Part shown: piece by piece, positions 56,051 to 64,000 of the stretch
How positions within the stretch are numbered: the stretch's first letter is position 1
How the letters are laid out: each line of letters starts with the position of its first letter
Assembly: GCF_017591425.1 (NCBI RefSeq)
Contig: NW_024466459.1
Coordinates: forward strand, 2,294,001 to 2,358,000
Origin: Ochotona curzoniae
Taxonomy: Eukaryota > Chordata > Mammalia > Lagomorpha > Ochotonidae
DNA: 64,000 bases
Direction: 5' to 3'
Position numbers and translations under genes: made by a program
The notes under the pieces: generated by a model
What the model was told of the DNA's origin: nothing
Database searches by the model: none
What the model saw: only the letters and a program-made list of their open reading frames with translations

Positions 56051-56054
56051 TCAC

Positions 56055-57580
56055 ATTAGTGCTGATCTACTTTAGGGCTAGGTACCCTCTTTCAGGGTCC
56101 TGAGGGGTGTGGAGGCTGGCTGGTAGAGGAGTCAGGGCTGCCACGGCCCTCCCACACCCTCAAGTAATACGCAGGAAGTGGATCAAGGTCGATGGCTGAC
56201 ACCGAAAAGCCATTAGCCAGACTTGCGTCAGTCCTGGCTGGGAGTGCTCCTTGCTCGGTCAAGATGAGAGGGGGCGAGGTGGCTGGAGGCTGATTCACCA
56301 GCAGCCCCCAGAGGGCTTAGCGGACTCATTGATTATTCCAGTGGCTCACCAAGACAGCATTACTGTGGGATGACCCACAATGATGGGGGTGGCGGGACAC
56401 TCCAGGCCAGAAGCCGAGACAGTCGAGGGCTCTGGGGCTGTCCTCACTTTCTCCCATCCTGAGAAAACTAGGCCTTGTCCTGCTGCTGTGGCTGACCAAG
56501 CAGAGGGTCTGCTGGCTTGAGGCAGCAGCAAATGGTTTTTTCAGCTGGGAGAGGCAGAAGGGAGAGGTGGCCCTGGACCCAGGCTGCTTTGAAGTCATTG
56601 TAGATTCTCATACAAATGATGCTCCCATGCACACATATGATAAATCCTGGGAACCATGTGTGGCAAAGGTTCTCCGTGGACACCTGCTCTGTTCCACAAG
56701 GTGCCAGGCTACCACACTGTCTGCAGAGATTAGTTCCCTCGATCGTCTTTCATAGGAATTTCTTGCCAAGTTCCAGCTCGTGTTTCGCAAACACACTCCA
56801 TCCCCGATCGCTAATCTCAATGACAATACTTCCCTGCTTTATTGACTGCCCATTAGTTCAAGGTGCCAATGAAGAGTGTGCTATGTATTCCCAACACTCA
56901 ACAGTGATCTAACCAGGATGACACTGACACATGAGGATACTGAATCTCAGCTTGTAGATGGTGAACTTGGGCCCGGAACAGCACAGGTCTGTATTTGTTC
57001 CATTCCACCCAGCATCGGCCCCTGTATCTTTAACAGGTGAGCAGCTTTAACAAATCTAGGCCTTGCTGTGATTTTAGAAGGGGGAAGGAGTGGTGGCACA
57101 AGCCACTGTCTCTAGACTTTGGTCTTCAGGAAGATAAATCACAGAAGTCTGACACAAACAGTGGCACTGCCTAAGCCGTGCTCAGGTGTGGAAAGCTAGG
57201 GGCCACTAAGCTCCGGCTTGGTAAAACTCTAGTGTTGTTCTGGAGTGTGGGAGTCATCATTACGGGCCCTTACCATCAGGGACAGCTTCATGTCACAGGC
57301 TAAGGGCATGCATCTGACAACGCACAGCCACCCCAGACGGTCATCCCTGTCATTGAAAGCTGTCTGGGAGTGCAGCTCTCCTAGTCCCCACTCCCCGGAT
57401 ACACGCGCACTGCTGTGTGATTCATGGCCCTGCACAATCAGGCTCAGCTGAACTGCAGAATGGACATAGGGACACCGAACAGGGCCACGTGTTCACACCT
57501 TGCCAACCTGGGGACTGACCCCTCAAAGAGTCACCTAATGCAGCTTCAAACCTGAACCTTGAAAGAGGCATGTCCCAGCT
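56055..57580. other. Intronic DNA without recognised gene
   Basis: A short MIR-like patch near 56925-56990 (GAGGATACTGAATCTCAGC) is the only relic suspected. No supported exon. Confidence 0.45.
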
Positions 57581-57584
57581 AGTT

Positions 57585-57815
57585 AACTTCTGATCCAGCT
57601 CCCTGTTTATGGCCTGGGAGGGCAGTGAAGGACAGCCCAAGCGTCCATACCCCTGTACCCACATAGAAGACCCCTAAAGAAACTCCTGGCTCCTAGCTTT
57701 GGATTGGCTCAGCTCCAGCCATTGTGGCCATTTGAGGAGTGAACTAGTGGACAGAAGATCTCTCTGTCTCTGTAAGTCTGCCTTTCAAATGAATAAATAA
57801 TTACATTTTTAAGAC
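57585..57815 (+). repeat. C-SINE lacking 5' end, sense
   Basis: CTGATCCAGCTCCCTGTTTATGGCC to CTGCCTTTCAAATGAATAAATAATTAC. Confidence 0.85.
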
Positions 57816-57947
57816 ATAAAAATAAAAAGGCAGCCCAATCCTAAGCATGATGGCTAAGCCTGTGTAACACCATCCACCTGGCCCACAGTGTGTGTAGCTC
57901 CTGCCTCAAGATGGGCATTTTATCATGGCAAAAAATGCTCTCATTTA

Positions 57948-58242
57948 AAAAACTTTTATGTAATTAATTTGAAAGGAAAAGAACCAGAGCTCTCTCATCT
58001 GTCGGTTCACTCTTCAAACAAAATCCATGGCTAGGACTGGGGAAGGGGGAAGCCAGGAGACTGAATTCAATCCAGGTCTGTCACACGGGTGACAGGGCCC
58101 CAAACACTTGAACCATCACCCTGCTACCTGCCAGGGTGCATAAGCAGCAAGTGGCATCCGGAGCAGAGCCGATTCAAACACTAGCTCTTTGATTTGGGAT
58201 GCAGATGTCCCAAGCAGCATTTATTCATCCTTGCACCAAATG
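57948..58242 (-). repeat. Old C-SINE, antisense
   Basis: ATGTAATTAATTTGAAAGG, CGGTTCACTCTTCAAACAAAATCC, CCAGGTCTGTCACACGGGTGAC and CATTTATTCATCCTTGCACC. Confidence 0.75.
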
Positions 58243-58279
58243 ATCTCCCCTGGAAAGTTATTTAAAGGGCAAGTTTCTT

Positions 58280-58600
58280 GGGACTGGCACCCTGATGTAG
58301 CAAGTTAAGCCTCTCTGTGCTCCTGGCATACTACGTGGGTGCAAATTTGAGCCGTGGCTGCTTCACTTGCGATTCAGTTACCTGCTAATGAACCTCTGAA
58401 GGCAGCAGAGGATGGCTCAAATCCTTGGGCCCCTGCACCCACATGAGACACCCGGAAGAAACTCCTGAGTCCTGGCTTTGGACCAGCCCAGTTCTAGGCA
58501 TTGTGGTCATCTAGGGGAGTGAACCAGCACATAGCTGATTCTGTCTCTCCTTCTCTGTCTTTCTGTCTTTCTCTGTCTTTCCAATAAAAATAAACCTTTC
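58280..58600 (+). repeat. C-SINE, sense, first of a tandem pair
   Basis: GGGACTGGCACCCTGATGTAGC to TCTTTCCAATAAAAATAAACC. Followed with almost no gap by a younger sense copy. Confidence 0.88.
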
Positions 58601-58601
58601 A

Positions 58602-58940
58602 GGGCTTGGTGTGATAGCCTAGTGGTTAAATCCTGGCCTTACATATGCTGGGATCCTATAAGGACACTGATTTGGGTCTTTGGCTGCTCCACTTCCCATC
58701 CAGCTCCCTGCTTGTGGCCTGGGAAAGCAGTGGAGGACGGCCCAAAGCCTTGGGACCCTGCACCTGTGTGGGAGACCCAGAGGAGGCTTCTGGCTCCAGC
58801 TACTAGGACATCTTGGGGAGTGAATCTGCAGATGGAAAATCTTTCCCTCTGTATTTCCTTCTCTCTGTATATGTGTCTTTCCAATAAATAAGTAAATAAT
58901 AAATCTTTAATAAAAACAAATCTTTCTTTAAAAAAAAAAG
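58602..58940 (+). mobile_element. Young-type C-SINE, sense, second of a tandem pair
   Basis: AGGGCTTGGTGTGATAGCCTAG start, CCCATCCAGCTCCCTGCTTG and a tail CCAATAAATAAGTAAATAATAAATC plus A10. Inserted at the A-rich tail of the preceding SINE. Confidence 0.92.
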
Positions 58941-61460
58941 AAAAAGAAAGGACACAGAGGACACATACTTGATATGTGGGGGTGTCTCCAGTTGGGAAGC
59001 TCATCTGAACGTCCTGAGCTTGAGCACAGGGCATGGTGTGTGCGTAGGGGAATATTAAGTGACTTCCAGGGAGACAGCATTACATGAGACCCGGATTCTT
59101 GTTTTGTGCATGTGTGACATGATGACCGCCAGCTGAAGGGCAAGGGTGTGGAGTGTGAAAGTCACACTTCACAGCCCTGCCTCCCCTCCCCCACCCCGGG
59201 GCTGCTCCTCCGACCAGACGCTGCCCAGCCCAGACTCCTAACTCCAAGGCAAGGCCAACTTGGGTTCCCTCCCCTTGGGAGAATGCTGCACATTGTCACC
59301 CCCAGTGGCTGTAGACGATTTGGCCTCTGCCCGGGGGGCTGCGGACTTTGGGATTCAATGTTTAGATGTCGCCACCATAACAGGGAAATTTAGAACAAAA
59401 ATAAAAAACAAGGTGGGAAGTTTTGAGGAGTTTCAGCAAGATGTCCCCGGGCCAGGTCAACAAACCACGAAAACCAATATCCGATTGTACAAAGAGAGCA
59501 CGGCTCATATTTCAGGATATCAGCACATCATCACACATTTATCTGTTCTCCTGGAATTGTTATAAGCAGCCCGGTGAGGTGCCTGGGCTTACGTAAGACC
59601 CGTGTCATTATGCCAGGGTGTGGGAATGAAAAAAAGCTGATAAAAAGATTTCTGAAGGACCCTGGTTACTAACACTGACTTGAAACAGAAAATAAAATCC
59701 CTCTTTTGTGACAAACTAATAGAATCATTAGATGCCGGGGTTTGAGATTGGCTTTGGTTTTTGGGCTGAACTGAACAGATTTGGAAACACTGAGCTACCA
59801 GTGAAAGGCTCTGGACGCATGGATCCGAGCCCAAACTCGACTTCTGAGGTTGCTGAGCTGAAAGACACACGGACTGGCTCAAGCACGCTCGGCCACCTTG
59901 GAGAGCGATCCACCTGAATGCAGGACAGTTACAGCATGCTTTAGAGCATGTGACAAGTTGGGATGCTTCTTCTAACACCAGCTTACCTTTGGGGGTGGCA
60001 TTCCAGCCCCCAAAATTCATTTGACTCACGGTACTTACAAGCTACTTTAGAAACACCCATGCGGGCAGCAGCTGTCATCCCTTTAAAACACAATTCAAAA
60101 ACCACAAGGGGCAGAAAGTGGGATTTCTCTGGGAGGACAGTCTTGATTTTTCAGGGTCCTAGGCATTCCTTCGCCCAGCACTTCCGGGGTGCCATCCTGA
60201 CAGAGACCCGAGGCACAGCTCTAGGCCACAGACCTGTTGCAGGGCATGTCCTGAGGCTGTGAGCTGCAGCAACATGGCATCTCACGGCTCTCGAGCCACC
60301 TGCTGGAACAGTGTGAAACCTACCACGGCTCCAGTCAGCGGAGGCGTGAGGTGCCAGGACTGGCCCTGAGTAAGCCATCAAAATGCTTCTGTTCACCACG
60401 GAGGACTCAATCCATAGCCAAACTCGAGACCCCAAAACAAAAGAAACCTAGACATGGCTATGCCAGGGCACGCCGCCCGCACTGTGTGCTTGTAGTTCTC
60501 AGTTGCTGCTCACCTGTGAACCATGGCCTCATAATCAGACTTGTGCCCAGGAGAAGAACCCCCTTTAGGGGCTCTGTGACCTCCCTCCGAACCCTCTATG
60601 AACCCCTTTATGAAGCTGATGGGTAGCAGCAAAGGGCAGCCGTGTGCCAGTCAAGAGCACACATTCACCTCCAGCGAATTAGTTTCAGTGTCTCTAGACC
60701 ATCTGGGAGCAGAAGGTTAAACTGAATGTAGAGACACACTTGCTGCTTCACAAACCACAGACAATGCTGGCTCTCAGTGTTTGGAAAGAGCTATTCAAGC
60801 CACTTCATGCCTAGAAAAAACGAGATTGCTATACTGTGCGAAGGCCACGTAACCCCTTGGCTTGCTGGAGTGCTAGCTGGCATGCCAAATGGCTCCAGGG
60901 TAAATCTCTGGCAAGCCTGGGAGATAGCTGACCCCTATCTGTGGGTTCAAGTGTGGCAAGTTCCAGCAGCTTTCCTCCTTCCACTTTGAGGGAGGGGTCC
61001 TGGGTTCCACAGACCAGTACCCGTCATGGTCGGTTGCAGAAACCACCATTCTCTTATACAAAAGCAGCCTAGAAGCTTCTTCCTTGCAAGGGAGTTGGGG
61101 AGGGAAAGGCAGATTACCAAGAAAAGCAAACGACTGTCACCTCCTACTCTCCTGAGACAGTTCACAAAGATGGGCCAAATACAGTAAATCGGGTGCATTT
61201 CCAGGAATTGCTACATTTTTAAAAATTGATCTACCGAGCTCCTACGGTCCCTTGAACTTATTTTAATGACCTGCAGTGAGATGCAATCAACTGATAACTT
61301 GCAAGGCTGAGTGGCAGCTCCTCCGTCTCTCCACATTTCCTAAACCAGGACACAAATCCCCCACCCGTGCCGCGGGGAAACACCAGTGACCATGGGGAAG
61401 GGATTTGGTAGATCCAACTGTCAACAGAAAGTTCTGCTCTTCTAATAGCTTTTCCTTTGG
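58941..61460. other. Intronic DNA without recognised gene or repeat
   Basis: About 2.5 kb of unique-looking sequence, the longest repeat-free run I see outside the exon zone. The section 59280-59660 keeps several CpGs and has no supported exon on either strand. Confidence 0.45.
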
Positions 61461-61477
61461 TAAAATACATATACAAT

Positions 61478-61508
61478 ATGAAAAATAATAAAAATAAATC
61501 TTTAAAAA
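61478..61508 (+). mobile_element. Tail-only SINE retroinsertion (31 bp)
   Basis: AATAATAAAAATAAATC followed by TTTAAAAA is only the 3' tail of a C-SINE. It is flanked by a perfect 14-bp duplication AATACATATACAAT (61464-61477 and 61509-61522), so this is an extreme 5'-truncated insertion. Confidence 0.88.
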
Positions 61509-61529
61509 AATACATATACAATGGACAAT

Positions 61530-62085
61530 TTTGCCTCTTTTTTGAGTATATGATTCGGTGGCACCGACAATACTGTGCAACCATTTCGATTTTGAGACCT
61601 TTCACATGATCTCAAACACAAACCTTGTATCGTAGCAAACAACTCCCTCCTTCTCCTGAATCCGCAAGCCTCTGCTCTGTTTTCTGCCTCTCTGTCTGTG
61701 CCAGGGAACTCAGAGGTGAAACCATGCCGTATCTGTCCTTGCGTTGGGTTGACGAAGTAGCCTAATGTTTTCCAGGTTCACCCGCAATGGAAGCAGCATG
61801 TGTCAGAATTCCACTCCCCTCTTTAAAGGCTGCGTAATATTCCACCCTGTTGGCCAAACCACACATCATTCCTCCTTGAGGTGCTTCTACCTCTTGGCTA
61901 CCGTGAATAAGTGGACATCAGTGTATAAACCTACACCTGGCGCTCCTGTCTGACCCTTTGAGAAACTACCACACTATTTTCAGCAGCACTGGTACCATTT
62001 CATACTCTCATATTCTCACCAACAATGAACACAGGTTCCAATTTCTCCCTATCCTCACCAACACTTATTTCCCATGCTTTAGGGT
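61530..62085 (-). repeat. L1 3' region relic, antisense
   Basis: CCAGGTTCACCCGCAATGG, GCTGCGTAATATTCCACCCTG, GTTCCAATTTCTCCCTATCCTCACCAACACTTATT follow antisense L1 order. Old copy. Confidence 0.8.
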
Positions 62086-62089
62086 TTGC

Positions 62090-62388
62090 TTTTTTTTAAG
62101 ATTTATATATTTTACTGAAAAAAAAAAATCAGAACTACAGAGAAAGACAGAAAGAAAGATCTTCCACTCTGTAAATGGCCACAACAGTCAGAGCTGAGCC
62201 AGTCTGAAGCCAGGAGCCAGGAGCAAGGAGCTTCCTCCATATCTCCCACATGGGGACCAAGGTCTTGGGTCATCCTCTGTTGCTTTCCCAGGCCATTAGC
62301 AGAGAGCTGAATAGAAAGAGGAATTCTCTGGGACATAAACCAGTGTGCATATGGGATTAACCTGCTACATCACCACACTGGCCCCTTC
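62090..62388 (-). repeat. C-SINE, antisense
   Basis: TTTTTTTAAGATTTATATATTTTAC, CTGAAGCCAGGAGCCAGGAGC and CATCACCACACTGGCCCC. Confidence 0.88.
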
Positions 62389-62989
62389 CCATTTTTTTTC
62401 CATAACAGTTATCCAAGTGGATAGTGAAGTAACTGCAATCTTAAAGTCAACTCCAAGTTCTTTCCACAGGCCTCTTAATCTCATGCTTAATTTCACATGG
62501 TGCTCAGACATCAATCTTGTCTTGCCAAATAAGTACCAAGATGGTCTTGGGAGAGATGTGGGCTCTGTTAGCTAATTAAACCAGAAAGGCCATCCCAAAC
62601 TCCCAGGGAGCCACTGAGTAAGTGGCAAGGTGACTTTTCAGGGCACTGGATAATGTCCTCTGCACAGGCTTTGGCTGCAAACTTAAACGCCATGCGATTA
62701 AGTCCCTTTAATATCATAAAGCCAAAACCCACTGTCAACAGTGAAGCCACTTCTAGTAAGGGGCACCACAAAGAGGTCGCCAGGCATCGTTATCTTGGGG
62801 AGACTGCAAGGCGGGAAGGGGGACTGGGTGTGACAGAGAAGTATTTCTATTTCTGGTTTCCAAGGTGAAATTGCTTTCAGTATTGTTTCGAAGGCCCAGC
62901 CAGAAATATGGCAACTATGGACCAGAGGAGGCAGAAGAATCCGATAGCATTTTCTCATCCATGGCCTGGTCCATAACTTACATTTGTAA

Positions 62990-63640
62990 CAGACAGTGGA
63001 CAGCGTACACTGCATCTCCTTCACATGGATGACGTCACCTTTTATTCTATTGTAGGTGGTGGCTACAGCTGGGCAGGTACTCTCAGGAATGACTTTCAAC
63101 TCTGAGGCTGCGCACTGGATGTTTCTCACATGTGCAGCGTGCATGCTGGTGGTTTTCAGCATATGCATAAGTTTGTACAACCATCACACCGCTATCCAAT
63201 CCAGAAAACTCTCTTCACCCCAGGCTTCCTTCACCCACCATGCATCAGTCTCATTCTCCTTCTGCCTGGGTCCCTTGCAGCCACTGACTGACTTCTGGAC
63301 ATTTCAGAGAAGCGGGATTGTACAATATGCACGCGAGGACCTCCAGAGCTGATATTTTTCATGTAACGCTTCTTTCAAGTCCATCCTTGTTTCTTTCTCT
63401 TTGTGGCCTTCTAATTTTCCAGTACAGGCAGGACTAGACCTCATCTGTTGACAGGGCTTTGGGTGGTCTCCTCCTCTTGACTTGTCAGCACGCTGGTGCC
63501 AGGAGCGTGTGTGTCTGAGTCTGTGTATACAAACATTTTCCTGTCTCCGGGGACTGGAACTGCTGGGCCGCACCGCGACACGATGTTTACACTCTGGAGG
63601 AGCCGGCGGCAGCCGTACCTTTTTTACATCCCCACCTGCA
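62990..63640 (-). repeat. L1 3' region relic, antisense
   Basis: GTTTGTACAACCATCACACCGC TATCCAATCCAGAAAACTC, TTCTGGACATTTCAGAGAAGC and GATTGTACAATATGCACGC follow antisense L1 3' UTR order (ACAACCATCACCACTATC ... TCTGGACATTTCATAT ... ATACAATATG). Old copy; may be one element with 61530-62085, split by the SINE at 62090 and an unassigned stretch 62389-62989. Confidence 0.65.
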
Positions 63641-63654
63641 ACATCTCATATTGA

Positions 63655-63924
63655 CTTTTTAAAAATGTTTATGTGTTATTTATTTGGTAGGCAGAGTGAC
63701 AGAGACACAGACTGAAAGATCTTCCATTTGTGGGTTTATAGCCCAAATCCCCACAACAGCCAGTGCTGGACTAGGCAGAAGCCAGCAGCAGGGAACTCCG
63801 TCCAGGTCGCTTAGACGCAGTAGCAGGAACCTGCAGGAAGCCCCATAGCTAGGACTCAGTCCTGGGCACTTGATACAAGCATCCCAAGTCACAGCTACAC
63901 CTACTGTGCCACAACGGCTGCCCT
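63655..63924 (-). repeat. Old C-SINE, antisense
   Basis: TGTTTATGTGTTATTTATTTGG, CACAACAGCCAGTGCTGGACTAG and CCTACTGTGCCACAACGGCTG. Confidence 0.8.
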
Positions 63925-64000
63925 GCAAATCCTCCTACTTTTCAAAGTTTCATTTCTTCCCTTTACCATTCTTTCTCCCACCCCCCTGCTTCTGCCACTC

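Noticed and set aside
56298..56318. CAGCCCCCAGAGGGC as a CTCF core
   Set aside because: Matches the AG-GGC half but misses the A in CCA and the last two positions. Not convincing without a matrix score.
62698..63180. 160-codon open frame on the minus strand
   Set aside because: Overlaps an old L1 relic in part, and the peptide resembles nothing known.
53880..64000. First PITPNC1 coding exon and promoter
   Set aside because: No MLLKEYRICMPL coding block and no CpG island is seen; the start must be further upstream.

Overview
This is a 64 kb piece of mammalian nuclear DNA. It is intron-dominated, very rich in interspersed repeats, and has no prokaryotic-style gene packing. The dominant repeat is a tRNA-derived lagomorph C-type SINE of about 330 bp in many copies of differing age. 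The youngest copies share a 5' block reading GCCTAG-GGCTAAAGTCC, which in my judgement points to a pika (Ochotona) rather than a rabbit. The species call is inference.

The only gene I can support is on the minus strand: PITPNC1 (RdgB-beta, cytoplasmic phosphatidylinositol transfer protein 1). Four internal coding exons are visible, in transcription order: 53725-53873 (149 nt), 36879-36967 (89 nt), a microexon of only 8 nt at 35788-35795, and 13566-13637 (72 nt). Reading phases chain exactly (0 to 2, 2 to 1, 1 to 0, 0 to 0), every junction is AG/GT, and the joined frame gives the N-terminal half of the PITP lipid-binding domain. The first coding exon lies beyond 64000 and the later exons lie below position 1, so the whole window sits inside the transcription unit.

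The microexon is the main discovery. The 89-nt and 72-nt exons cannot be joined in frame. The missing Glu-Tyr-Thr is supplied by 8 nt flanked by CAACAG and GTAAGT, behind a long pyrimidine tract and an AG-free zone. It sits in a stretch of about 2.3 kb (35111-37440) where I recognise no SINE or LINE, in contrast to the rest of the window.

The rest is intron: more than 45 SINE copies in both orientations (several nested with target-site duplications), L1 fragments, ERVL-MaLR LTR remnants, MIR and L2 relics, microsatellites, and two GC-rich arrays of a degenerate repeat of about 55-75 bp (6215-7130 and 44764-46575) that I cannot assign to a known family. A few non-repeat intervals carry exact or near-exact vertebrate factor-binding words (RFX X-box with MEF2, ISRE, octamer with AP-1) and are listed as low-confidence enhancer candidates. 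I see no tRNA, rRNA, CRISPR, promoter CpG island or second protein gene.
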